A stretch of 64,000 nt of DNA from Tiliqua scincoides (Eukaryota > Chordata > Lepidosauria > Squamata > Scincidae), in NCBI RefSeq assembly GCF_035046505.1, contig NC_089824.1:224458244-224522243 (forward strand), read 5' to 3'. A program made the position numbers and the translations under genes. The notes below the pieces were generated by a model, which saw only the letters and a list, made by a program, of their open reading frames with translations, had not been told where the DNA came from and did not search any database. Shown here piece after piece: positions 41,131 through 52,195 of the stretch. Positions within the stretch are counted from its first letter, which is position 1; the number at the start of each line of letters is the position of its first letter.

Positions 41131-41589
41131 CGCGGGAGGCGGGCCCGAGCAGGGCCAATGGAAGCGCCGGCCGCCCCTGCGCGTGGCGCCTGTGGGCTGT
41201 GCCCGCCACCCTCCCCCAGCAGCCTCTTGCCCCGGGCAGGGCCGCATCACCCCGTCTCAGGACCGGGGAGGGCGATGCCCTCGGGGCGCAGGGCTGCTGG
41301 AACCTGCCACCGCTCACAGCAGCCCCTCGGCTTGAGGGAGAGGCGGGGCAGAAAAACGGAGCGTCGCTGAGACCCCTTCGGGCCCCTGCTCTTTCCGGGT
41401 GCAGCTCCAGCACTCCCAGCAACCTTGAAAAGCTTCCCTGCCTTCACTCTCGGGCCATCTCCACCTGAGGCTTCCTGGGATGCCGGAGCTGTGGGATAAG
41501 TGCACAGATGAGGCTCACTGGCCGGGTGTCCTCCGAGGTTCAAAGCAGTGCCAGTCTTCTCCCCCCAGTCATCCTTGCAGCAGCAAGCA

Positions 41590-41998
41590 AGATGCTCTTT
41601 ACACTCTCACACAACACCAGAACCAGGGGACATCCACTAAAATTGAGTGTAGGGCGAGTTAGAACAGACGAAAGCAAATATTTCTTTACTCAGTGTGTGG
41701 TTGGTCTGTGGAACTCCTTGCCACAGGATGTGGTGACGGCATTGGGCCTGGACACCTTTAAAAGGGGATTGGACAAGTTTCTGGAGGAAAAACCCATTAT
41801 GGGTTAAAGGCCATTGTGTGTTTTCTACCTCCTGATTTTAGAAATGGGCTATGTCAGATGCCAGGGAGGGCACCAGGATGAGGTCTCTTGTTATCAGGTG
41901 TGCTCCCTGGGGCATTTGGTGGGCCGCTGTGAGATACAGGAAGCTGGACTAGATGGGCCTACGGCCTGATCCAGTGGGGCTGTTCTTATGTTCTTAAG
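41590..41998 (+). mobile_element. CR1 3' end between CTSA and NEURL2
   Basis: Encodes MLFTLSHNTRTRGHPLKLSV to FKRGLDKFLEEKPIMG, followed by the 3' UTR to GGGGCTGTTCTTATGTTCTT. Placed in the 1.1-kb divergent promoter gap. Confidence 0.9.
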
Positions 41999-42195
41999 CA
42001 GGGGCAGGTGTGTGTGTGTGTGTGAAGGGAGTCTTGGCACCAAGAGACCTGGGAGCAGACAACTCTGCCACAAAAAAGCCTTCCGACCTTGCCTGAGCAG
42101 ACCCTGCTGCTGGGGAGCCACAGGGCACTAGGACCTGTTCAGTTCCCAGCCGCACAGCAGTCCCTACTTGGAGACCTCCAGTGTCCTGGTGACAA

Positions 42196-42229
42196 CAGCT
42201 GCCTGGACTCAGAGCTCGCTTAAAAATAG
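42196..42229 (+). promoter_or_regulatory. NEURL2: Muscle-type E-box and MEF2 site upstream of NEURL2
   Basis: CAACAGCTGC contains the MyoD-type E-box CAGCTG at 42196-42201. TTAAAAATAG at 42220-42229 fits the MEF2 consensus YTAWWWWTAR exactly. The pair lies 18 bases apart and 46 bases before the NEURL2 ATG. NEURL2 (Ozz) is known as a striated-muscle protein in mammals, so a muscle promoter is expected. Binding itself is inferred. Confidence 0.55.
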
Positions 42230-42274
42230 CCTCCAACAGGCCTGCCTGCCTGCCTGCCCGTGAGAGGCCCAGGG

Positions 42275-45131
42275 ATGGCTGCAGCCGTGTCCTACCCTCC
42301 CGTGCGATTCCACCACATCCATGGGGCCAACATCTGCATAGATTCTTCCCGTACGCAGGCAACCAGGGTGGAGAGCTTTGCCAATGGCCTCTGCTTCAGC
42401 CAGGAGCCCCTGGCACCTGGGCAGCTCTTCCTGGTGGAGATTGAAGAGAAGGAGACAGGGTGGTGCGGCCATCTGCGGGTGGGGCTGACCACACAGGACC
42501 CTGGCAACCTGAAGGTGGTGCCCGAATACTCACTGCCAGACCTGATTGACTTGGGGGGCAGCTGGGTGTTCGCCATTACCCGCAACCACAACCGTGTCGT
42601 GCCCAGGGGCAATGAGGACCAGGCGAGTGCAAGGGTGCACAGGTTCCTCTCCAGCCCTTACCTGCTCATAGAGGAAATCAGGATCCCCCGAGACAAGCTG
42701 GTGGGCCGGAGCAGACCAGGCCGCTACAGCCACCTCCTGGACGAATTGTACAAGGCCAACGTGCTCCCTGCGACAGCCCGGAGGAGTCGGATTGGGGTGC
42801 TCTACGTGTTGCAGCACAACGGGACTGCCGACATGCACATCATCATCAATGGGGAGGACATGGGGCCCACTGCCAGGGGCCTCCCAACGTCACGCCCTCT
42901 CTATGCCGTGGTGGACGTCTTCGCATCCACCAAGAGAGTCCAAATCATCCAGGTGGACTATGGCTGTAGGTATCCCGGCTCAGAGAGCCCCGTTTTGCAG
43001 AGGGTCAGGCCTGTCTTTGGGCACATGTGGTGGGAGGAGCAGGAGGAGGAAGCATCTGGCACATTTGGCTCTCAAGCTTCCAGGATAGGAGCTCTGTGGC
43101 TGGTGGTTGATTTAGAGAGGGAGCAAATGGCGAGGAAGAAGAGGGCCCAAGCCAGGGGTTGATCTGCTGGGCTGGGTGTGCTGTGATTGGCTGCCAGATG
43201 TCACCTGTATCCTATGCTCCATTGAGGTGGAGTGGCTCATTCACAGGAGTTGGACTTTTCTTGTTTCCGCTTCCCCATTGTTTCTTGCGGGTTTTGCTAT
43301 CCGAGGCGGGCCTGTCATTGGCATAGTGCTGTGTTTCTCAAGCTGTGGGTTGGACCCACTAGGTGGTTCCCCATTCATTTCAATATCTTATTTTTAATAT
43401 ATTAGAGTTGATGCTACCGTGGTACGTGACTGCATTTGGGGAAGTGCTACAGACCTGTACTTTTAACAAGCTGCTATGTACATTTTAGTGATAGTAAATG
43501 GGACTTACTCCTGGTAAGTGTGGGTAGGATTGCAGCCTAGGATTGTCAAAAATTTTCCTGCTTGATGATGTCACTTCTGGTCATGACATTACTTCCGGTG
43601 GGTCCTGTCAGATTCTCATTCTAAAAAGTGGGTCCTGGTGCTAAATGTGTGAGAACCACTGGCATAGCACTTTCCTGGAGTCAGGGGTGTGCTTGTCATC
43701 TGAAGATGGTTTAAGATCTGCACCTGCCAACTCCTCCTTCTCTCTCTCACACACCCCTCCTTCTCCCCATTTTGGCCTCTTCCCTCATAGGGTTGCCCCA
43801 GCATCTGAGCTGAGTTACAGTGGTGCAGTGTTTTCTTGCCATAGTGCCAGCATCCACGTGGTGTCTGTCGGGGGGATGTCTGTGCCTCAGACTGGTGTGG
43901 CACTGACAGGCATGGTGTGATGCTGGCGTGCCTTGTGGTATTAAAGACTGGGCCTTAAGCCACCTTGTGCTTCGTTTCATAAGAAAAGGCAAGGCATGCG
44001 TGTCTGAAATATGGTTCTCCGTGGAGAGCAACCACGGGGTAAGAATCTGCCACAGGAGGCACGTGGTCCATCTGTGTCTCTAGCGATCCCACTGAGATGC
44101 TTTAGTTTCGCAAAAGGCCGGATAACTCACTGGCCACCAATGCACAAAAAACCCCTTTCAGTAAATATAGCAGGGTGTCAAACATAAAGCCTGTGGGCCA
44201 GAGGCAGCTCTTGATCCGGCCCTCGGGCTCTCCCAGCACAACCATCAGCTGCTGGGCTGTGCTGAGATGCCACTTCTGGTAGGGTGGCCCACATGATAAT
44301 TGGACTCTCATCCTGAAAATGTGATCAAGATTTGCATATTTTCTGTCATTTGCAGGTAATGAGTTTCTGAGGAAAAAAGTACTTATTTCTGGTCGTGACC
44401 TGCTTAATGACGTCACTTCCAGCCCTCAGCAGGAATCATGAATGCCATTTAGCCCACTATGAAACTCTGACGTCCCTGAAAGAGACAAACAGGAATTGCA
44501 TCCTGCAGAAACACAAACTGGGGAGGGGGAATTCCCCTTTCAGTCATGTGCTGGGGGTGCGTGGGTGGGATTTGGTGAAGAATTGCAGGGAGGGAGGAGA
44601 CAGCCTTGTCAGAAGAGCTTATCAGGGAAGGTGCTTGTGTTGGGCTGCCAGGCAAAGGAGCCCAAGAAGGCCTGAAGCAGTGGCAGCCTGGCAGGCCCTC
44701 TCCTGCCCTTGACCAGGTGGCGGGAAGCTGCATTGCCTTTCTGGGGAGTGGAACATGCCCAGCCCACTGAACCCCAGACCAAGGCCCTCCTCACTGGGGC
44801 TGGCACAGCCACCTTTCTAAGGGCTCTGGAGGCGGCCTGGCCCCACATGCAGTGAAGGGCAACTGGGGCATCAGCAGGAAGGGAAGGTACATCCCTCAAC
44901 CCCTGGGCACTGCCAGGGCTCAGGCAGGAACATTCACCACATGAGAGAAGCAGGGCCAAGTCTAGTCCAGGGGCAACTGCTGCACATTCCACCTCTTCAT
45001 GTTCTCCCCCTACAGTTCCCTCCCTGCAGACCCTCTGTCGGCTGACCATCCAGAAACACATTGTGCATCGGCTGGCCATTGATGGGCTCAACCTTCCTCC
45101 ACTGCTGAAGAACTTCTGCAAATATGAATGA
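42275..45131 (+). CDS. NEURL2: Neuralized-like protein 2 (Ozz)
   Basis: Substrate adaptor of a cullin-RING ubiquitin ligase (Ozz-E3) acting on beta-catenin and other substrates in striated muscle. Two coding exons: 42275-42965 and 45016-45131, joined at a GTAGGT donor, 807 bases, 268 residues (human 285). Residues about 10-165 form the neuralized homology repeat, with RFHHIHGANI, FANGLCFSQEPLAPGQLFLV and GWCGHLRVGLT near its start. The second half keeps DMHIIINGEDMGP and YAVVDVFASTK. Exon 2 encodes the SOCS box, TLCRLTIQKHIVHRLAIDGL and the end NFCKYE, as in human. The N-terminus is shorter than in human and starts MAAAVSYPPVRF. The 2-kb intron holds two hAT-type elements. Intact. Confidence 0.95.
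43329..43661. mobile_element. hAT-type element in NEURL2 intron
   Basis: The ends CTGTGTTTCTCAAGC and GTGTGAGAACCACTG are imperfect inverted repeats. Flanks GCATAGTG (43321-43328) and GCATAGCA (43662-43669) are a probable 8-bp duplication with two mismatches. A fragment of the palindromic repeat of 22289-22381 lies inside at 43498-43545. Confidence 0.6.
44171..44478. mobile_element. Old hAT-type element in NEURL2 intron
   Basis: The left end CAGGGTGTCAAACATAAAGC and the reverse complement of the right end, CAGGGACGTCAGAGTTTC, share the CAGGG(N)GTCA terminal motif. The interior has the GGCC-rich block that often follows this end. Flanking octamers match at only about five of eight bases, so it is old. 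Confidence 0.5.
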
Positions 45132-45428
45132 AGTGCTCTGTGTCTCTTTGTGTGCAATACACCAGTCAGTCACCGCATTAATGCTTCTGGGACTTGATTC
45201 CTGCCAGGATTGTGTAAGAGGCAAGTACCTTGCAAGGCCATGTGGTAACCCTGCTTCATTTGCAGAGGGAAAGCCTTGCACCCACCCACATGCTAACCAC
45301 AAGACTCCCCACCACATCCATCTCACCAGCAACCATAGGAGGGCCCCCCAGGCCACCAAGAAAGCCTGACTTGCTCCAGAGCGATTAAGAGCAGGGAGCA
45401 TCTCACTGGCCCAATGAAGCATTTAGTC

Positions 45429-45637
45429 CAGCGATTTTCAGCCACTGTTCTGTGACACATTGATGTGCCATGGGAGTTTGGGGGAGAGTCATTTATTGAT
45501 AGGGCCACTGGGGGATGTGAGCCCCACATCAGCAGTGCAGTATGCCTTGTCAATTGTAAAAAAAACTGATGACAAAAACTGTTGACAATTTTAGCGCTTT
45601 GTCAGTGTGCTGTGAGATAAAAGGTTGAAAACCACTG
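45429..45637 (-). mobile_element. hAT MITE, copy 2
   Basis: Same family as 31095-31329 in opposite orientation: ends CAGCGATTTTCAGCC and GGTTGAAAACCACTG. Flanks ATTTAGTC (45421-45428) and ACTTAGTC (45638-45645) are an 8-bp duplication with one mismatch. Lies downstream of NEURL2. Confidence 0.8.
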
Positions 45638-46400
45638 ACTTAGTCTCTGCTGCAGCATGAACAAAATGGCCCCCAGGTGGTTGGGAGGGAGGCACACGCT
45701 CCGGAACAGCAGCAGGGTGGGGTGGGGTGAAAGGCACCAGGCAGCCTGGGCTTCTTTTCAGGAAGGTCAATGGATGAGCAAGACCACAACTGTGGAACTG
45801 TGTGCTTGACTGCAGACAAGAATGCACACTGCAGACAGCACCCCCAGAACAGAGGGTTTGTAGGTCCTGGCTTAGGACAGGGTGGGGTCATGTTTGGAGG
45901 AGACTGGGGGGGAGACAATGGGAGGAGGATTGGGGCCACCACCCAAGTCCTGCTCTTAGAACCAGAGACCTGGAAATGTCCTCACCTAGAATGAGCTTTT
46001 CTGAGGCAGGAAATCCAAAGCAACCCCAAAGCCTCACTCTCTGGTCCCTGGCTGAAGACTTCTGGCAAGGGAGAGCCCTCCTTGCCCTGCCCATTCACCC
46101 TCGGTTCCATTGTCAAACTGCTCTGACCACATTCTCCAGATTCAACCCCAACCCCCATTTCCCCTGGGGCAGCAGAGAATAAGCATGACTGATACTAGGC
46201 CTTGGAAGAGGGTAGCATCCCCCCCCCCCGCCTGAATGAGAAGCCAGCACTGGGCCCTGTGCAGAGGGGCAGGTCAGCCACTGCAGTGAGGGACTCTGTG
46301 AGGTAAGGGCCAGGTCCTGTGACACTGGTTCTAGAACGGGGAGGCCAGGGCGCATGTAGCAGTAGAGGAGCAGCAGCACTGACCTGCTCCCAGCTGCGCC

Positions 46401-48131
46401 ATGTCCTATTATGGGATGGGAAAGGCTCCCTCTGGCTTCACTCAGTCTCCCACTCCAGGTAAAGCTTCTCCTTCCCGCCCCAACGTGTCTAGTGCACATG
46501 GGTAGCTGCTTGCCAAAAGTCCAATGTGGCACAGCCCAAGGGGGACTTGGTCCCCAAGCAGTGCAAGGCTCCAGTGGTCAGGGGAGATCCATGGCAAACA
46601 AGTCTCCGTCCCCATTCTGTGCTGGGGGGTGTGTGGAAATCCATCCATGTCTCCACCCCAATCTGCCCACCTCAGCCACCTGTTCCCCTATTTATTTAAT
46701 AACTTCCCAGCACCTCGTTTGGAAGCAACAGTACTGGCCAGAAACACTCCCCAACTCTCTTACCCACCCCTCCCCTGAGCCTTGCATGCATGGCCCAGAT
46801 AAGTTCACCCAAAAGACACACAACCAGGGAGTGAGATCTCCCTGGCTCTGGTTCTCCCTCCTGTAACTTCAAGGCTCACTGCAGTGCCCTGAAGGCCTGC
46901 TACTGCTGTGGCTCTGCCATGCAGAGGGTCTGCTCTTCTCTTCAGGCAGGCCAGGGCACAGGCTCTGGCCTGCCTGAAGAAGCAAGAAGCAAGGCTGGTA
47001 GAAGCAAGGCTGGCCGCGTCACCTCTCCTCAGTTGCCTGCACACTCTCAGGGTGGGGCGGGAAGCAAGGCACTGACGGAATGCCAATTACCACTTGTCCC
47101 TCATTCCCACTTCATCCTGCTTCCCTCTTGAGAAAGATGCCTATGCAAGAGTGAGGTGGCAAGAATGTGTGGGCAACAGATACTGGAAGTGAGAGCACCC
47201 AAGAGCCAAGCCCACTCTCCCACCCTCAGCCTCCTAGCCTTGGAATCTAGGCCTGGTGAGGGGGACCTGCTTGGCCCTCTGCTGGCAGTCCTGTCAGGGC
47301 TGGTGGTAGAAACAAGACCTCCACCTGACATGTTCCCCACCCCCCACAGGAGACTGCGGCAGCACAGCGATCCAAGCAGCACCCAGGAGCCTGGCCAGCC
47401 TCTGCCCAGCAACACCCAGGAAGGCTTCTGCTTCAGCAGGAGTCTTGTCAGCCACGGGGGGTCTCGTGATGAGAAGCTTGCAAGGAAGGCCGGCAGCCCC
47501 TCTCCAGCTAAGCACTGCCCAGTTGCTGCTCTCGGAGCCAGACCTTGAGCAGCCTGGCCAGGGTGCCTGCTGTTTAGCAAGCAGCCCCAGACAGGAACCA
47601 CCAGCCCAGTGGGAGCCCTGCAGCAGTCTGGGGCACAGCCTGTTTCCACCCCAAGAGTACTCCACTGAAGTCCCCACTGCCAATAGGTGGCTGTGCCTCC
47701 CCTCCACGCCACCCCCTCCGCTCAACCAGCCACCCAAGAACTTGCCCAGCTCCAGAGGGGACTCTGCCCTGGCCAAATGGGGCTTCCTGTCCAGCAGAGT
47801 CCTGCTGATGTCAGCAAAGCTCCGCCCAGAGGAAGGGGCCCAACCAGCCCTGTCCCCCAACATCTGCATCCTGACACTGGCCATGATGATTGCTGGCATC
47901 CCCACGATCCCAGTGCCAGGGGTGTGTGAGGAGGAGATGATCCACGCGGCCCAGTGCTTCATGGTGGAGAACCTGGCGGAGCCCAGAGGAATGGAAGGAG
48001 AGGCGGACAGGACGACGACGACATGGGTGGCAGGACCACGCCTAGGCACCTCCTGCAAGAGGGTCAGGCCACGGAAGCGAGCAGCTCACAGACGGCTCCT
48101 GCCTCTGTTCCTTGCACAGCTGGAGAAGTAA
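46401..48131 (+). CDS. SPATA25: Spermatogenesis-associated protein 25
   Basis: Testis-associated protein of unknown activity. Two exons: 46401-46458, encoding MSYYGMGKAPSGFTQSPTP and one base, and 47350-48131 after the acceptor CCCCACAG. They sum to 840 bases, 279 residues (human 227). The start MSYY matches human MSYF. The strongest match is the C-terminal block NICILTLAMMIAGIPT-IPVPGV followed by EEEMIHAAQCFM, nearly identical to human. The middle is proline-rich and poorly conserved, and no enzyme domain is visible. The hydrophobic ILTLAMMIAGIP stretch may be a membrane or packing segment. Order and strand between NEURL2 and ZSWIM1 agree with human. The gene converges with ZSWIM1, with stops about 750 bases apart. 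Intact and longer than the mammalian protein. Confidence 0.9.
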
Positions 48132-48636
48132 ATGCTGAGTGGGACACTGGCCACAGCTCTGCTCTGCATAAAGGCACTACTAAATGACCTTCCCCAGACT
48201 GTTGTTCTACTTTTGCAACAAGGTGTTGGGCTAGGGGCCCTCCTTAAGCCAACTCCCACCCAGACTTAACCTAGACATCCCCATGGCATCCCACTGGCAC
48301 AGGAAACAGACGATACCCCAGCCAGACTTTTTGAGAAGGGGTGGGTAGGACAGGCCCATGCAGTACTGTCCCAACTAGAGTTTACCCCCTGCTGGAGCTG
48401 CCCCCGTCCTGTTTGCCCCACAACAGGCCTTGCTTGGGTGCCTTTCTGGCTTCAGCCTGCATCACAGTTTCAGGCTTGCACAACCCCACCTGGTAGCCCC
48501 AAACAGGAACTGTTACCCAGGGAGAACCTGCTAGACTCCTCCAGCAAAGAAGTGGGGCCCCACCCTGTTCCCCAACCAGAATGCAAATGATAATTATTGG
48601 TTGGCATGTGGAGAAACGACTAATGGAAATGATCAA

Positions 48637-48642
48637 TTTATT
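48637..48642 (-). terminator. ZSWIM1: ZSWIM1 polyadenylation signal
   Basis: Minus-strand AATAAA about 235 bases after the ZSWIM1 stop codon, in the context GAGTGAATAAATTG. Confidence 0.7.
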
Positions 48643-48876
48643 CACTCCCTGGGGTGTTGGCGACAGGTGTTCTTTTACAGGTCACACATCCAGAGCAGTG
48701 GGGGGGGGGGAAGAGGGAGAAGAAGGGCACCAGGCTATCTTCTCCAGCCAGCAAACTCATGGGGCAGCACTGTGCTTCCAACCCGAATCCAGCAGCTGGC
48801 CTGGAGAAGTGAGGTGGCTGGCTGGATGAGATTCTGAATCTGCCAAGTGTCACTCAGGCCAGGCAGAGGTCTCTGC

Positions 48877-50385
48877 TTATAACTTGACCTGAACATAGGG
48901 ACCAATCCAGCCGTCAGCCAGCTCACGAAGGGTGCAGTACCTGCGGTCAAATTCCTCGCGGCTGCACTGGCTCAGAAGCCGGCTGATCTGCTCCGTCAGA
49001 AAAGAGACGGCCAAGTACTTGTCCAAAGACTCGTCCCAGGAACTCCTCAAGACCTCCAGGAGACCATTTGTGCCGTCCTGCCACGGCTGGGAGGCACTGT
49101 GCCCCTTGCGCCACTGGGCAGGGATCCTCTCTGGGTCGAGCTGCTTTCCCTCCGCCTTCAGCACAGCCAGCACGTGCCTGCAGGGCAGCTGAAAGGCCTG
49201 GTTGAAGTGGCAGGTGCAGCTGTCGGCCTTGCGGCTCACGGTCTGGGCGTCCTCCAGAATCTGCAGGTGGACGGTGCCTTCCTCGGTGCCCATCAGCTGT
49301 ACGGAGCTCTGGGCCGCCGCAAACTCCTCCAGGCACAGCCTGGCCGCCGGCTGCGTGCAGATGTCCCTCAGCGACCGCTCCAGGCGCTCGGCAGCCTCTC
49401 GCGCTGCGACAGCCGCCTCCTGCTCGCAAGTAGCTGGATCGGGCCCAGCCTCCTGCTTGGGCTCCGGGGCCTCTGGCCTGGGCTCCAGCAGGGCCTGCGG
49501 GGAGGCCGCGGGGGCGTCCCGAGGCAGCAGGGGGCGCTGCGCGCGCGTGGCGGCCGGGCCTCGGGGGGAGCCACGCGGGGGGTCGGCAGGCGGGACGGCC
49601 TCGGCCGGCCGGGAGAGGCCCCGCTGGTAACTCCTGGCGACGCTGGCGAGGCGGCTCTCCAGGAAGGGGCCGGCGCAGAAGGCCTGAGCGAGGGTGCGCG
49701 CGAGCGCCTCCAGGCCGCGGAAGTACTGGCCGCACTCGGCCCAGGCGCGCGGGCGCAGCGGCGCCCAGACCTCCTCGCGCAGCAGCCAGGCGCGGTGCGG
49801 CGCGGGCAGCGGGCCCGGCGCGGGGAAGGCGCCCAGCGCGGCGTGCAGCGCGCGCAGGTTGCGCGGGCTGGGCGCGCAGGAGGCGGTGCGCAGCGCGCTG
49901 AGCAGCAGCCCCTCGGCCTGGCCCTGCAGGCCCGCGCGCCGCACGTCGCGCCGCAGCTGCTCGCACACGTGGAAGGCGGAGAGGCGCACGCGCGCGGCGG
50001 GGAAGGCCTCGGCCAGCGCGGGCGGCAGGCGCGAGCGCGGCGCCAGCAGGAAGGCGCGCACGCGGCGCCACTCGGGGTTGAAGGCCTGGAAGGCGCGCAG
50101 GGCCCGCGCCAGCCCCTCGGGCGACTCGGCCGCCGGCACGGCCAGGTGCACCAGCGCCGCCAGCTCCGCGCCCGGCGGCGCCGGGTCCGCCACGAAGGCG
50201 TAGAGCGCGCGGCCGCGGGCGCCGGTGCGCAGCACGAGCAGCGCCTCGGGCCGGCGCAGGAAGGCCTCGCGCATGCGCGGCGTCTGCAGGCTCGCCCAGG
50301 CCAGCCGCCCCGCCGCGTCCGCCTCGTAGGCCACCAGCGAGCCGCGCGGCAGGCCCAGCAGCTCCCGCACCGCGTCCGCCGCCAT
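48877..50385 (-). CDS. ZSWIM1: Zinc finger SWIM domain protein 1
   Basis: SWIM-domain protein, 502 residues in one exon (human 485). The start MAADAVRELLGL is the ATG at 50385, after a GC-rich leader. Residues about 65-200 align with its neighbour ZSWIM3 (LYAFVADP, FQAFNPEWRRVRAF, SAFHVCEQLRRDV) and resemble the core of MULE-type transposases. The SWIM motif CTCHFNQAFQLPCRH (C-x-C-x9-C-x-H) lies near residue 400. The C-terminus LRELADGWIGPYVQVKL is almost as in human. The N-terminal two thirds is extremely GC-rich and alanine/arginine-rich, the last third is not. The acidic residue that human has after FNPAWERVCTILV is replaced here (FLLAPRS). Intact. Tandem with ZSWIM3 on the same strand. 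Confidence 0.93.
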   Translation of the reverse strand: MAADAVRELLGLPRGSLVAYEADAAGRLAWASLQTPRMREAFLRRPEALLVLRTGARGRALYAFVADPAPPGAELAALVHLAVPAAESPEGLARALRAFQAFNPEWRRVRAFLLAPRSRLPPALAEAFPAARVRLSAFHVCEQLRRDVRRAGLQGQAEGLLLSALRTASCAPSPRNLRALHAALGAFPAPGPLPAPHRAWLLREEVWAPLRPRAWAECGQYFRGLEALARTLAQAFCAGPFLESRLASVARSYQRGLSRPAEAVPPADPPRGSPRGPAATRAQRPLLPRDAPAASPQALLEPRPEAPEPKQEAGPDPATCEQEAAVAAREAAERLERSLRDICTQPAARLCLEEFAAAQSSVQLMGTEEGTVHLQILEDAQTVSRKADSCTCHFNQAFQLPCRHVLAVLKAEGKQLDPERIPAQWRKGHSASQPWQDGTNGLLEVLRSSWDESLDKYLAVSFLTEQISRLLSQCSREEFDRRYCTLRELADGWIGPYVQVKL

Positions 50386-50600
50386 GGCTGCTGCCGCCCG
50401 CCCGCTTCCGGCGCCGCCCCGCCCCGCTTCCGGCCGCCAGCCCGCCCGCGCAGCCCCTCCCGCAGGAGTTCCGCAGACCAGGCGCGCGCGCAGGCGCGGC
50501 AGACCCGGGTCTCCAGCCGCTCCCCGGGCCTCCCTGCGCGGCGTCGCGGGGGGGGGAACAGCCCGCTCGCTCCGCCCCACGGCACCCCGCGTCCACCCAC
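49430..50600. promoter_or_regulatory. ZSWIM1: CpG island covering ZSWIM1 promoter and coding 5' half
   Basis: Extreme CpG density with repeated GCGCGC runs. The island extends deep into the coding exon and stops sharply near 49430. Confidence 0.65.
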
Positions 50601-50707
50601 CCTAGGCATGGCTCCGGCCGCCAGTCCCTTTGCCTCTCGGGCCCACCTCCATCCCCACCCGCAGGCAGGCCGCTCAGACCCGCCCCCGCCCCTGGCGTCC
50701 GACGAGC

Positions 50708-51961
50708 CCGTTTCTGAAATCAGGAGGTTGCAATACACACCGCGGCTCGTGACCCTAATGGATTTTTCCTCCAGAAACTTGTCCAATCCCCTTTTAAAGC
50801 CATCCAGGCCAGACGCCATCACCACATCCTGTGGCAAGGAGTTCCACAGACCGACCACACGCTGAGTGAAGAAATATTTTCTTTTGTCTGTCCTAACTCT
50901 CCCAACACTCAATTTTAGCGGATGTCCCCTGGTTCTGGTGTTATGTGAGGGTGTAAAGAGCATCTCCCTATCCACTCTGTCCATCCCCTGCATAATTTTG
51001 TATGTCTCAATCATGTCCCCCCCCCCAGGCGCCTCTTTTCTAGGCTGAAGAGGCCCAAACGCTGTAGCCTTTCCTCATAAGGAAGGTGCCCCAGCCCCGT
51101 AATCATCTTAATCGCTCTCTTTTGCACCTTTTCCGTTTCCACTATGTCTTTTTTGAGATGCGGCAACCAGAACTGGACACAATATTCCAGGTGTGGCCTT
51201 ACCATTGATTTATACAACGGCATATTAGCTGTTTTTTTCTCAATACCTTTTCTAATGATCCCAAGCATAGAATTGACCTTCTTTACTGCTGCCGCCACAC
51301 ACTACGTCGGCACTTTCATTGACCTGTCCACCACCACCCCAAGATCTTTCTCCTGATCTGTCACAGAACCCATCAGCCTACATGTAAAGTTTTGATTTTT
51401 TGCCCCAATGTGCATGACCTTACACTTACTGACATTGAAATGCACCTGCCATTTTGCTGCCCATTCTGCCAGTCTGGAGAGATCCTTCTGGAGCTCCTCA
51501 CAATCACTTCTGGTGTTCACCACTTGGAAAAGTTTGGTGTCATCTGCAAACTTTGCCACCTCACTGCTCACCCCTGTCTCCAGGTCATTTATGAAGAGGT
51601 TGAAAAGCACTGGTCCCAGGACAGATCCTTGGGGCACATCGCTTTTCACCTCCCTCCATTGTGAAAATTGCCCATTGACACCCACTCTGTTTCCTGGCCT
51701 TCAACCAGTTCTCAATCCATGAGAGGACCTGTCCTCTAATTCCCTGACTGTGGAGTTTTTTCAGTAGCCTTTGGTGAGGGACTGTGTCTAACGCCTTCTG
51801 AAAGTCCAGATATATAATGTCTACGGGTTCTCCCACATCCACATGCTGGTTGACCTTTCCAAAGAATTCTATAAGGTTCGTAAGGCAAGACTTACCCTTA
51901 CAGAAGCCATGCTGATTCTCCCTCAGCAAGGCCTGTTCATCTATGTGTTTTGAGATTCTAA
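50708..51961 (-). mobile_element. CR1 copy lacking its 3' terminus
   Basis: The minus strand encodes [37 protein letters not shown], the intact catalytic box FADDTKLF and the C-terminal block ending FKRGLDKFLEEKSIR. It runs into the 3' UTR only as far as the CCTGATTTCAGAAA segment at 50708, so the last 170 bases or so of the element are missing beside the ZSWIM1 promoter. Several frame breaks. 5' end at about 51961. Confidence 0.85.
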
Positions 51962-51974
51962 TATTTTCCACGTC

Positions 51975-52182
51975 TCTTTTCTAGGCTGAAAAGGTCCAAA
52001 CGCTATAGCCTTTCCTCATAAGGAAGGCGCCCTAGCCCAGTAATCATCTTAGTTGCTCTCTTTTGCACCTTTTCCATTTCCACTATATCCTTTTTGAAAT
52101 GTGGCGACCAGAACTGGACACAATACTCCAGATGCGGCCAAACCATCAATTTGTACAACAGCATTATAATATTAGCCGTTAA
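51975..52182 (-). mobile_element. Second CR1 fragment
   Basis: Covers the codons for LYKLMVWPHLEYCVQFWSPH to GRLPYEERL and part of LEKR. It repeats sequence already present in the adjacent copy, so it is a separate insertion or a duplication. The right end adjoins hAT-type sequence. Confidence 0.75.
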
Positions 52183-52195
52183 ACAGCAAGCAGTG

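Noticed and set aside
42002-42024. TG dinucleotide repeat as a functional element of the NEURL2 promoter
   Set aside because: Plain short microsatellite next to the CR1 tail, with nothing to suggest function.
49368-51014. A 548-codon minus-strand frame overlapping ZSWIM1
   Set aside because: It starts in CR1 sequence and reads the wrong frame of the GC-rich ZSWIM1 exon. The ZSWIM1 frame has the conserved SWIM motif.
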